A DNA stretch of 64,000 nt, taken from NCBI RefSeq assembly GCF_022513635.1, contig NZ_JAKWBL010000001.1:248001-312000 (forward strand), given 5' to 3'. Of this stretch, positions 45,801 through 53,707 are shown one piece after another. The notes below the pieces were generated by a model. The model was not told the DNA's origin and did no database searches. It saw only the letters and a program-made list of their open reading frames with translations. A program made the translations under genes and the position numbers. How positions within the stretch are numbered: the stretch's first letter is position 1; each line of letters starts with the position of its first letter. The stretch is from Paraniabella ginsengisoli. Lineage in GTDB: Bacteria; Bacteroidota; Bacteroidia; Chitinophagales; Chitinophagaceae.

Positions 45801-47833
45801 TTACGGTTCTATCCAGGCTTCGTTATCTTTTAGTAAGTTGATCAATTCGTCTACAGCTACATCACTATTTACATTTCTTTTTACTACTTCTTTTCCTTTA
45901 TATAAAGTGATTTTGCCGGGTCCGCTTCCAACATAACCAAAGTCGGCATCTGCCATTTCCCCGGGCCATTTACAATGCAGCCCATAATAGCAATTTTTAC
46001 GCCTTTTAAATGATTGGTTACTGATCGAATTTTAGTAGTAGTTTCCTGCAAATCGAACAAAGTTCTTCCACAAGACGGGCAGGAAATGTATTCGGTTTTA
46101 GAAATGCGCATGCGCGTAGCTTGCAGAATACTAAAAGCGGTGTTGTTAATAAAAGCCTCCCCCGGCCTCCTCCGGTGGGGGGGAGGAATAGCGGCGACCG
46201 CTAAGTTCTGTGTCATTGAAACTGTTATAAGCATTGCTGCTCATGCCAAGGCAAAGGCCGTCACCAAAACCATCTAAAAAAAGAGCGCCTGTTTCTGTAG
46301 CAAAATGTATCAAATGCTCATCAGCTGTTTTCCAGTTACTGTCGGTTATGAAAACAATGGGATTGGTGCTATTTTTCTGCTTTAATTTGACACATGCAGC
46401 TCTTACTGTTTGCATCGCATTTTTTGAGTGCTGCTTAAACAAAGAACAGTATTAGGTTTAGACGAAAAGGCTTCTAAATATTTTTCATCCTGCGGGCAAT
46501 CGATCATTACAAAATTGATGTCGCTTTCCGGTTCTTGTATTGCTGCGAAATGTTCTGCATTGTATATGGGAAAATATTTAGCCTCCCCGGCCCGCTCCGG
46601 AGGAGGGGGAGTTTACCTGCTTCGCCCATTGCTCATAAGGAACAATTACTTTTAAAGTACCTGGCAAAGCAAATCCAATATCAGGTTGATTAATATATAC
46701 ATAATCAGCTGCAGCATCAGCAATATTCCATTTATCATCAGCTTCGTTGTATGTATAACCGATTCCCTGTAGCGATTGAGGTGTAATGTTTTCAACTTTA
46801 CTAAGGTCTGCAATTACAACAGGCACTTGTCCACCGCCGATATTATTTACTGCAATGGTTTGGTGGCGTTGGTAAGAAAGTCCGAACGTCCGGAAGTCCG
46901 GAAGGCCGGAAGATTGAACGTCGCCATGCATATTCCCCCTTTGGGGGGCAAGGGGCTGTACCTCTTCACAATATCTTTGCATACTGGTATTTCAAATTCA
47001 GGATCTTCTGTTAGAGATACCCGAATGGTGTCGCCAATGCCATCTTCCATCAACGTTCCAATACCAACTGCAGATTTAATACGTCCTTCTTCACCATCAC
47101 CTGCTTCTGTAACACCAAGATGTAGTGGATAAATCTCTCCAAACTCATCATTCATTTGTTTGATCAATAAACGGTAAGCCTGTACCATCACCTGTGGGTT
47201 ACTGGCTTTCATACTCAGTATGATCTGGTGGTAACTTTCATCGCGGGCGATACGTAAAAACTCCATTGCGCTTTCTACCATGCCGATTGGCGTGTCTCCA
47301 TAACGGCTCATAATGCGATCGCTTAGGCTGCCATGATTGGTGCCGATACGCATAGCCGTTCCATATTCCTTACATATTTTTACCAACGGCGTAAACCGTT
47401 CGCGAATGCGATCAATCTCTTCAGCATATTCGGCATCGGTGTATTCTATCTGTTCAAACTTTTTCTTATCAACATAATTACCCGGATTAACGCGGACCTT
47501 TTCAATGATTCTGGCGGCTACTTCCGCAGCATTAGGCGTAAAATGAATATCGGCAATAAGTGGTGTAGTATAACCTCTTTTTCTAAGCTCGTTTTTAATA
47601 TTTAGTAAATTCTCGGCATCTTTTTTCGAAGGTGCTGTAATGCGCACTAGTTCTGCACCCGCTTCAATACAGCGAATGGTTTGCTCTACCGTACCCATTG
47701 TATCCATTGTATCGGTAGTCGTCATCGTTTGCACACGAATAGGATGGTTATTGCCAAGCAATAAATCTCCGATTCTTACCTCTTTGGTTAACAGTCTTTT
47801 ATATTCAGTGAGCGATTCCGCAAATAATTCCAT
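45801..47833 (-). CDS. ispG: 4-hydroxy-3-methylbut-2-enyl-diphosphate synthase IspG, long form (several frameshifts, embedded repeats)
   Basis: IspG is the Fe-S enzyme of the penultimate MEP-pathway step to isoprenoids. The TIM barrel reads [64 protein letters not shown] and [15 protein letters not shown]. The Fe-S domain has Cys ligands in [12 protein letters not shown] and [11 protein letters not shown]. Between them lies the extra domain of the long form ([15 protein letters not shown] ... FLDGFGDGL). Breaks at 46420-46425 (T6) and 45959-45962 (C4) are homopolymer losses; three others lie inside GC-rich repeat elements within the gene (46155-46190, 46581-46612, 46875-46957). Repaired, the frame reaches a TAA at 45801, giving about 680 residues. 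The -7 box TATCTTTG (47838-47845) lies four bases before the ATG. Confidence 0.93.
46155..46190. repeat. GC-rich palindromic element inside ispG, copy 2
   Basis: Plus strand AGCCTCCCCCGGCCTCCTCC then GGTGGGGGGGAGGA. The arms pair, and the composition is far above its surroundings. On the coding strand it sits between NSFNDTEL and [13 protein letters not shown], a place where related enzymes, as I recall them, have only a few residues. It codes a Ser/Pro/Glu/Gly-rich insert ending in Glu-Ala. Confidence 0.7.
46581..46612. repeat. GC-rich palindromic element inside ispG, copy 1
   Basis: Plus strand AGCCTCCCCGGCCCGCTCC then GGAGGAGGGGGAGT, clearly the same element as at 46155-46190 and in the same orientation. 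On the coding strand it lies between [10 protein letters not shown] and [11 protein letters not shown] and reads Ser-Pro-Ser-Ser-Gly-rich residues ending in Glu-Ala, the same exit frame as the other copy. Confidence 0.7.
46875..46957. repeat. CCGGAAGTCC ladder and CCCCCTTTGGGGGG hairpin inside ispG
   Basis: A ladder of GTCCGGAAGTCCGGAAGGCCGG units (46880-46911) and a hairpin-forming TTCCCCCTTTGGGGGGCAAGGGG (46932-46954) lie inside the coding sequence between KDIVKRY and [14 protein letters not shown]. The first type has a relative between genes at 11266-11299 (GACGGAAAGACTGGAAGACGGAAAGTCCG). One base is missing within it to restore the frame. Confidence 0.65.
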
Positions 47834-49175
47834 TTTGCAAAGATAATAATTGCCTAATCTTTTGGGGTTTCAAGCTTTTTTCAATAGCGGTTACAATGAG
47901 TGTGGATATTTTATTTTTTACAGTTTCTAAATCTTGTTCGGTAAAATTTTCGTGGTATAGTTTCCTGAGAATTTCTTTGTCTGAAATTTTTATTGAATAA
48001 GATAAGTGTTCAAGAGAGATAGATATGTCAACTGAAGCATGGACGCGTTTTTCATGATTTTTTTAAAATCCAACAAGACCAAATCGATGGCTAAATTATT
48101 ATTGTGAAATGAGTTTATAGCTTGTTGAATTAATTTTGCTTGTTTAGAAATTGTAACCCAATTTTTCTGCGTTTTATCATAAAAGGAAATTTTCTTTTCT
48201 AAAAAAAAATCGTCAAACTCAACAAGTGAATCTTTTACTTTCAACAAAAAGGAAATATAATTTCAGAAAAAAGTTTATCAAAATTTACTGAGCCTTTCGA
48301 CACTTCAGCATCTTTTATATTAGACGTTTTTGTCTTCAATAAATGCAGCCTTTTCTTCCAATCTTCATCTTCTTCAATATTTTCATTTTTGGCTGCTTTG
48401 ATAGAAATTTGTAACGACCAAAGTAATTGTTCACCTATATAAGAAATAAAAGCTTCATAATCTCCGGCATCTGCTAAATGCAGCGCTCTTAAATAATTTG
48501 CTTTATCCTCTGATTTTATTACCAAAGGAGGAAAACCATTTTTCAATAAAACATAATTCACTAATAATCTGGAAATTCTCCCATTCCCATCATCAAAAGG
48601 ATGGATCCGTACAAATTTATAATGAAGCATCGCGGCAAGCGTTACAACATGCAAAGAATCCTTTTCTTTCTCATACCATTCTACTAATTCTCTCATTTGA
48701 ATAGGCGTCTCTAAAGGGCTTGCATATTCAAACATTTCTCCATTGGGTAATCTGACAGAATTCGGGTGTTCTTTGTAATCACCTGTTTTTATTAATCTTC
48801 TTGTTGATTGACCATCGTTGGTAATGGCTTCTTTCCAAAAAGGCCGAACTAATAATACTTCATTTAAGTGTTTAATAAATTGTTCTGTCAGAGGTCTTTC
48901 ATTATCCACAGCTAATTCTTTCACCATTTGAAAAGCAACATCATGAGCTTTCATTTCTTCGTACTCCCGTAATGCGTGATTGCCTTTGGTCTCATCAAAA
49001 ATTAAAAGCAGCTTAGTTTCTCCATAAGTCAGCGTATTGCCTTCGATATGATTGGAATTATAATTAAACTCTAACCTGAATTTTTCATCCAGTTTTTTTG
49101 TTGATCCTGTGCTAAAGGATAAAAAGCCTTTAATTCGTGTTGCAGGCTGTCGATCTCATCTAAAATCGATTTCAT
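47805..49175 (-). CDS. Fic-domain protein with N-terminal inhibitory helix (three frameshifts)
   Basis: Fic enzymes transfer AMP or related groups to protein hydroxyls. The catalytic motif is complete and canonical, HPFDDGNGR, with the upstream flap region ([15 protein letters not shown]). The N-terminus, visible after repair, contains SNHIEGN, matching the inhibitory motif S/T-x3-E-G/N that makes such proteins autoinhibited (class II). Breaks: 49093-49099 (A7; eight gives [23 protein letters not shown]), 48246-48250 (T5 on the coding strand; six gives [16 protein letters not shown]) and 48058-48064 (A7; eight gives [22 protein letters not shown]). The frame then runs to a TGA at 47805, overlapping the ispG start by 29 bases. 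A further lost base could end it near 47862 instead. No antitoxin-like gene adjoins. Target unknown. Confidence 0.85.
47838..47845 (-). promoter_or_regulatory. -7 box TATCTTTG of ispG
   Basis: The minus strand reads TATCTTTG-CAAA-ATG, an exact TAnnTTTG match four bases from the start codon, predicting a leaderless mRNA. It lies inside the 3' end of fic. Confidence 0.5.
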
Positions 49176-49203
49176 GTGTGTATTTTTAAATTGAGCTTAA
49201 ATA

Positions 49204-49211
49204 CAAAGATA
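49204..49211 (-). promoter_or_regulatory. -7 box TATCTTTG of fic
   Basis: The minus strand reads TATCTTTGTATT, an exact TAnnTTTG match about 28 bases before the fic ATG at 49175. It lies between the divergent fic and Crp-type genes. Confidence 0.5.
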
Positions 49212-49273
49212 ACTATTAAGATTGCCGGATAACATCGACAGAATTTGGTTATTTTAGATAAATTTTCGTAACC

Positions 49274-49863
49274 ATGCACCCTATTTTCAAAAACATTTAT
49301 CAGCACCCGCTTTTATCTGACAAAGACATTGAAACGCTTGCTGCATCGCATGAGCGCGTTACTATTTCAAAAGGCGATGTTCTTTTGAAAGAAGGTAAAG
49401 TAGCTAATGAATATTATATTTTGGAAGAAGGATTGATAAAGGCATTTGTACACGATTATAATAATGATGAAATAACTACTGAATATTTTTCAGATAAAGA
49501 ACTGGTCATTGCGCCAGCTTCGCTTTTTCAACGAATTCCATCACAGGAAACACTTCAGGCGCTTACAGATTGCACATTATGGAAGATATGTTTTGATGCG
49601 TTTCAGCAGCTTTATCACAATGTCCCTGGTTTCAGAGAGTGGGGAAGACTTTGGTTTTCGCAACAACTTTTTCTGTAAAACAGCGATCACTTGATATGAT
49701 CACAGAAACCGCAACCACCCGCTATTTAAAACTGATCAATGAAAAGCCTCAAATTATTCAGCACGTTCCTCTTAAACAAATAGCCTCATACCTGGGCGTT
49801 ACAGATACTTCTTTAAGCAGGATAAGAAAGGAAATTGTTAAATCTCCTGGAGTAAGCGCTTAA
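49274..49863 (+). CDS. Crp/Fnr-family transcription regulator (one frameshift)
   Basis: A regulator of about 196 residues with an N-terminal cyclic-nucleotide-binding-like domain (VTISKGDVLLKEGKVANEYYILEEGLIKAFV) and a C-terminal helix-turn-helix (LKQIASYLGVTDTSLSRIRKEI). The cAMP-contact Arg/Ser motif of true Crp is absent, so the effector is unknown. It has no Fnr-type Cys cluster. The frame breaks at 49668-49672 (T5; six gives QQLFSVKQRSLDMITETATTRY). It stands at the head of a run of small enzyme genes on the same strand (49960-53012) and may control them; this is inference from order alone. Confidence 0.85.
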
Positions 49864-49959
49864 TAGTATTGCTGTATTTAGGATACCATTTATTTCTTGC
49901 CAAATGACAAGTTGTTGTGGCCTTAGTCTTTTTACTTTTGGTTAAATAAAAATGTCATT

Positions 49960-50349
49960 ATGGAAAACCAAAAATTCAATCCTGTCGTATGGTTCGAGAT
50001 TTATGTAGATGATATGGAAAGGGCCACAAAATTTTATGAAACTGTGTTGAACATTAAGCTGGAGCAAATGTCTGACCCTTCAGACGAATCCATGCAAATG
50101 AAAGCATTTCCCGGAGACATGAAAAATCATGGTACATCTGGAACGTTGGTGAAAATGGAAGGTGGCAAAGTCGGCGGCACCGATGTTATAATATACTTTG
50201 GTTGTGAAGATTGCGCAGTTGAGGAAAGTAGGGTAAAAGCTGTCGGAGGGAAAATCTGCAAACCAAAAATGCCGATCGGCGAGTATGGCTTTTGTTCAAT
50301 TGTTACGGATACGGAAGGCAATACAATTGGCCTGCATTCAATGAAATAG
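49960..50349 (+). CDS. VOC (glyoxalase/bleomycin-resistance-like) family protein
   Basis: A 129-residue single-domain vicinal oxygen chelate protein: WFEIYVDDMERATKFYETVLNIKLE at the start and GEYGFCSIVTDTEGNTIGLHS at the end, the two beta-alpha-beta-beta-beta halves. Such proteins bind a metal between paired domains and act in detoxification, isomerisation or resistance. The usual first metal-ligand position is not obvious, so it may have lost metal binding. It is seven bases ahead of an AHSA1-type gene, a frequent association in Bacteroidota. The gene is intact. Confidence 0.82.
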   Translation: MENQKFNPVVWFEIYVDDMERATKFYETVLNIKLEQMSDPSDESMQMKAFPGDMKNHGTSGTLVKMEGGKVGGTDVIIYFGCEDCAVEESRVKAVGGKICKPKMPIGEYGFCSIVTDTEGNTIGLHSMK

Positions 50350-50355
50350 CGACAG

Positions 50356-50772
50356 ATGGATAAGGAAAGAATAGTTGTAAGCGAGCTGGTTCAGAAACCA
50401 CTCGAAATGGTTTGGAATAGCTGGATTGATCCATCTTGCATCAGGGAATGGAATATGCCGTTTGATGATTGGCATTGTCCACAAGCTGTAAACAACGTTG
50501 CCATTGGCGGTGATTTCAATTTCAGAATGGAAAAGAAAGACGGTAGCGAAGGGTTCAATCATAAAGGAAAATACGATAATGTGGTTCGCTTTGAACTGCT
50601 TGAATATACACTTGATGATGGCCGTAAGTCGACGATAGAGTTTCAGCATATTGATGATAATACCATTGTAAAAGAAAGTTTCGAACCCGAAGAAAACATG
50701 GCAGTAGAAATGCAGGCCTCTTTTTGCCTGTCAGTGCTTCACAGATTTAAAAAGTATACAGAGAACAAATGA
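50356..50772 (+). CDS. SRPBCC / AHSA1-like protein 1
   Basis: A 138-residue helix-grip protein with the AHSA1-like pattern: VVSELVQKPLEMVWNSWIDPSCIREWNMPFDDWH, then GGDFNFRMEKKDGSEGFNHKGKYDNVVRFELLEYTLDDGR. The fold makes a hydrophobic pocket; ligands are generally unknown. Its stop overlaps the start of the next gene (ATGA), so the two are translationally coupled. It is intact and one of two such proteins in this cluster (the other at 52131). Confidence 0.8.
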   Translation: MDKERIVVSELVQKPLEMVWNSWIDPSCIREWNMPFDDWHCPQAVNNVAIGGDFNFRMEKKDGSEGFNHKGKYDNVVRFELLEYTLDDGRKSTIEFQHIDDNTIVKESFEPEENMAVEMQASFCLSVLHRFKKYTENK

Positions 50773-51329
50773 GAGAAATACAGTTGATCGTACATATTTC
50801 CCTGGATGGATTTGTTGCCAGCGAAAGCGGAAGCCTGGATGGCTTTCAGCCAGGCGAAGATAACCTGGCGTTTGTTACCGATATTGCCGAGCAAGCTGAT
50901 ACCATTTTATCAGGCCGTGTTACTTACGACATGTTAAATGTGTACTGGCCAACGGCAGCGAAGAATCCGGCTGCAACAAAAGCGGAGGTTCGTTATTCCA
51001 ATTGGTATAATGACACAAATAAAATCATCGTTTCCCGAACTTTGAAAGGCAGCAATGAGATGGTTTTAAGTGAGGACTTTATCAGTAATGTGAAGGAGAT
51101 TAAATCGAAGCCCGGTAAGCCTATTGTTATATTTGGAAGCCCTTCTGTTGCAGGGCAATTAATGGAACATAATCTTATTGATGTGTATTGGATCTTTGTA
51201 AATCCTGTGATTTTTGGAAAAGGAATTCCCTGGTTTAAAACGCTTAATGAAAGTAAGAAATTGAAGATCACAGAGACGAGGAAATTCATCAATGGGGAAA
51301 TGGGATTGAAGTATCATCTAACAAAATAG
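50769..51329 (+). CDS. Dihydrofolate-reductase-like (RibD C-terminal) family protein
   Basis: A 186-residue protein of the RibD_C/DHFR-like group: LIVHISLDGFVASESGSLDGF at the start, DTILSGRVTYDMLNVYWP, NKIIVSRTLKGSNEM, KPIVIFGSPSVAGQLMEHNLIDVYWIFVNPVIFGKGIP. The group binds NADPH and includes riboflavin-pathway reductases and many stand-alone proteins of unknown substrate; it is not canonical FolA. It overlaps the SRPBCC gene by four bases and is followed after eight bases by an alpha/beta hydrolase. The gene is intact. Confidence 0.85.
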   Translation: MREIQLIVHISLDGFVASESGSLDGFQPGEDNLAFVTDIAEQADTILSGRVTYDMLNVYWPTAAKNPAATKAEVRYSNWYNDTNKIIVSRTLKGSNEMVLSEDFISNVKEIKSKPGKPIVIFGSPSVAGQLMEHNLIDVYWIFVNPVIFGKGIPWFKTLNESKKLKITETRKFINGEMGLKYHLTK

Positions 51330-51337
51330 ATTGAAAA

Positions 51338-52120
51338 ATGAAGCCTAATGAAAGTGGTTATGAAGAGGTAAATGGTATAGAACTCTATTACGAGGTTTAC
51401 GGGTCAGGCGAGCCATTGACGTTGATTCATGGCGGCGGTTCTTCTATACGGTTGGATTTTTCGGAAATTGTTGAGCGATTATCAAATGAGTATAAACTTA
51501 TAGGAATTGATCTTCAAAACCATGGAAAGTCACAGCATAGGCAGGTTCCTGAAACTTTTGAACAAGATGCAAAAGATGTTGTTGGCTTGTTGGATGCAAT
51601 TAGCGTAGAAAGGTCATCATTTTTAGGATTTAGTAATGGTGCAAGCACGGTTCTACAAATTGCCCATTTATTTCCTGAAAAAGTAGAGAAAGTTATTGCT
51701 GCTTCTGGCGTTGTAAAACGTAGCGGCATGATCGATGGTTTTTTTGAAGGAATGAATCACATAACGATTGATCATATGCCGGCTTATTTAAAAGAAAATT
51801 TTTTGCAATTAAATCCTGATGAAGGGGATAAAAAATTGCAAAACATGTTTGAAAAGGACAGTCAGCGAATGATTCATTTTGAAGATTGGAATGAAGAGGT
51901 GTTAAAATCAATTAAAGCGCCAGTCTTTTTAATAAGTGGCGACCAGGATGTGGTTAAAGCGATGCATTTAGCAGAAATGAATAAATTAATACACAACTCA
52001 AGATTAATGATACTTCCAGCCGGGCATGGATCATTTATGATGGCGGATGAGAACCGGGTTGTTGACAAACAACTCATTGATTTTACCGCTGCACAAATCA
52101 GAAATTTTTTAAAAAAGTAA
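51338..52120 (+). CDS. Alpha/beta hydrolase
   Basis: A 260-residue hydrolase of the alpha/beta fold. The oxyanion region is LIHGGGSS, the nucleophile Ser99 lies in GFSNGAS, the probable acid is Asp in ISGDQDVV and the His in AGHGSFM. It is cytoplasmic (no signal peptide). The family covers esterases, haloalkane dehalogenases and C-C hydrolases, and the substrate cannot be named. It lies in the run of small enzymes downstream of the Crp-type regulator, eight bases after the DHFR-like gene. The gene is intact. Confidence 0.85.
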   Translation: MKPNESGYEEVNGIELYYEVYGSGEPLTLIHGGGSSIRLDFSEIVERLSNEYKLIGIDLQNHGKSQHRQVPETFEQDAKDVVGLLDAISVERSSFLGFSNGASTVLQIAHLFPEKVEKVIAASGVVKRSGMIDGFFEGMNHITIDHMPAYLKENFLQLNPDEGDKKLQNMFEKDSQRMIHFEDWNEEVLKSIKAPVFLISGDQDVVKAMHLAEMNKLIHNSRLMILPAGHGSFMMADENRVVDKQLIDFTAAQIRNFLKK

Positions 52121-52130
52121 ATTATAAAAA

Positions 52131-52580
52131 ATGGAACAAAAAGTTATTGCAAAAGCAAGCATTGGTATTCAAAAGCCAGTATCGGAAATATTCGAGGCTA
52201 TTGTTGATCCGGAAATAATGAAGCATTATTTTATTTCCAAAGGTTCAGGAAAAATGGAGCAAGGCGCATCGCTTAACTGGTCTTTTCCGGAGTATGATGG
52301 TTCTTATCCGCTTACAGTATCGGAGGTGAGGGAGAATGAAAAAATCGTATTTGTGTGGGATCCGCAATCAATTGTAACAATTGAACTTGAAGAAAGAGCA
52401 GATAACGATACCGTTATAAAAGTTTTTGAAGAAGGGCATGAGTTGAACGAGAAAGGAGTAAAATGGGCGATCGGTCAAACAGAGGGATGGTCTAATTTTC
52501 TTGCATGTATGAAAGCATGGCTTGAGCATGGGATTCATCTTCGCAAAGGCGCTTTTGATTTTATGAAGAAAGGGGCTTGA
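52131..52580 (+). CDS. SRPBCC / AHSA1-like protein 2
   Basis: A 149-residue START-like protein with KASIGIQKPVSEIFEAIVDPEIMKHYF, LNWSFPEYDGSYPLTVSEVRENEKIVFVWDP and the C-terminal helix TEGWSNFLACMKAWLEHG typical of AHSA1 members. Function unknown. It lies ten bases after the hydrolase and six before a methyltransferase, so the three are probably co-transcribed. It is only distantly similar to the SRPBCC protein at 50356. The gene is intact. Confidence 0.8.
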   Translation: MEQKVIAKASIGIQKPVSEIFEAIVDPEIMKHYFISKGSGKMEQGASLNWSFPEYDGSYPLTVSEVRENEKIVFVWDPQSIVTIELEERADNDTVIKVFEEGHELNEKGVKWAIGQTEGWSNFLACMKAWLEHGIHLRKGAFDFMKKGA

Positions 52581-52586
52581 TATTCC

Positions 52587-53012
52587 ATGGGCCAAAAAAT
52601 ATCTTCAAGATTAAAAGAGGTGGTTGATGCCCTTTCTTTAGTTGATGGAATGCGGGTATTGGAGATCGGCTGTGGCCCCGGAGTTGCCGCGCGCGAGATT
52701 GTTAACAGATATAAAAATGTTTTTGTGCTGGCTATTGACCGGTCAGAAAAGGCAATTGAAAAAGCTAAGCGGCAATCAAAGAATGAAATGGCTACCGGGA
52801 ACCTGGAGTTTCAAAAGTGCGCAATTGAAAATTTTCAGATGGACGGAACCGTTTTGTTCGACATCGCATTTGCCATTCGTGTAGGAGCGCTTGATGGACG
52901 GCACCCCGATTTGGAAATGAAAAGCATCGCTCGCATTCGGGAATGCCTGAAAAAGGATGGAAGGTTGTTTATTGATGGTGGAAAACCATTAAGACAATTG
53001 CAGCTTAAATAG
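52587..53012 (+). CDS. SAM-dependent methyltransferase, class I, small
   Basis: A 141-residue methyltransferase with motif I VLEIGCGPGVAAREI, motif II FVLAIDRSEKAIEKA and a motif IV-like VLFDIAFAIRVGALDG. It is shorter than usual at the C-terminus, ending soon after CLKKDGRLFIDGG, so it may be a minimal domain or lack a substrate-binding part. The target is unknown. It ends the plus-strand run that starts with the Crp-type regulator and converges with mrpG, the two stop codons almost touching. The frame is open throughout. Confidence 0.8.
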   Translation: MGQKISSRLKEVVDALSLVDGMRVLEIGCGPGVAAREIVNRYKNVFVLAIDRSEKAIEKAKRQSKNEMATGNLEFQKCAIENFQMDGTVLFDIAFAIRVGALDGRHPDLEMKSIARIRECLKKDGRLFIDGGKPLRQLQLK

Positions 53013-53013
53013 A

Positions 53014-53442
53014 TCAGCGTGTTTCTTTATCATTGTCTGCTATCTGGTCATTAAATGTTGAAGTCGATTTATCGATGGCTTTATCAGGGTCACTTTGTAA
53101 CTCGTGTGTTTCTTTATTATACATGCCATCCAATTCATCAACTACAGTGCCTTTCCATAAGGGTGTTCCAATAAAATAAGCAGCTCTGCCAATCATGTGC
53201 GCAGCGATGGGCGCTGTTAGTATCAGAAAGAAAACAATGGCGATAGCTTTTGTTGTTACCGAGGCATCATCGGGAAACATAATAGCGGCGCAGATTAATA
53301 AAAGGCCTACGCCAAGACTAGACGCTTTTACTGTTACCGAAAGACGCAGGTAAAAATCGGGCATTCTTAGGATACCGATGGATGCAAATAAAATAGAAAG
53401 CGCTCCGAGCGTGCTTAGTATAGCTAAAATTATATCAATCAT
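53014..53442 (-). CDS. mrpG: Na+/H+ antiporter subunit MrpG (MnhG)
   Basis: The last subunit of the seven-part Mrp antiporter in the inner membrane. Three hydrophobic helices occupy the first 95 residues (IILAILSTLGALSILFASIGILRMPDFYLRLS is the family start), followed by a hydrophilic tail of about 50 residues rich in Asp, longer than in many homologues. It overlaps the mrpF end by eight bases, indicating coupled translation. The gene is intact. Confidence 0.9.
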   Translation of the reverse strand: MIDIILAILSTLGALSILFASIGILRMPDFYLRLSVTVKASSLGVGLLLICAAIMFPDDASVTTKAIAIVFFLILTAPIAAHMIGRAAYFIGTPLWKGTVVDELDGMYNKETHELQSDPDKAIDKSTSTFNDQIADNDKETR

Positions 53443-53707
53443 CTTTTTGTTTTTCTATGTAATAAGAAAATGCGATAGTACCGAGAAATGCGATCAGTGC
53501 TAGTATAATCGCAACATCCAAAAGTATTTTTTGGTTTTGCCTGATACTGTAAACAGTAATAATTCCAATACCAATAGTGATGATAAGATCGAGCGCTATT
53601 ACTCGATCTACTATCGACGGGCCTTTAAATAAACGAATAAATACCAGCACCACAGAAAGTGTCAGAATCGGCAAAATTATAAAATCAAAATAAGTTGATA
53701 ATGTCAT
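53435..53707 (-). CDS. mrpF: Na+/H+ antiporter subunit MrpF (MnhF)
   Basis: A 90-residue, three-helix subunit with the family segments VFIRLFKGPSIVDRVIALDLI and LLDVAIILALIAFLGTIAFSYYIEK. It takes part in the membrane complex that exchanges Na+ for H+. Its ATG overlaps the mrpE stop by four bases and its end overlaps mrpG by eight. The gene is intact. Confidence 0.92.
   Translation of the reverse strand: MTLSTYFDFIILPILTLSVVLVFIRLFKGPSIVDRVIALDLIITIGIGIITVYSIRQNQKILLDVAIILALIAFLGTIAFSYYIEKQKDD

Noticed and set aside
46014..46655. Plus-strand open frames antisense to ispG across the GC-rich elements
   Set aside because: They are shadows of the conserved minus-strand IspG, which explains both flanks of each element.
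48058..48250. Small separate gene downstream of fic as an antitoxin
   Set aside because: Two one-base corrections join it into the fic frame with continuous protein-like sequence, so it is better read as the C-terminus of Fic.
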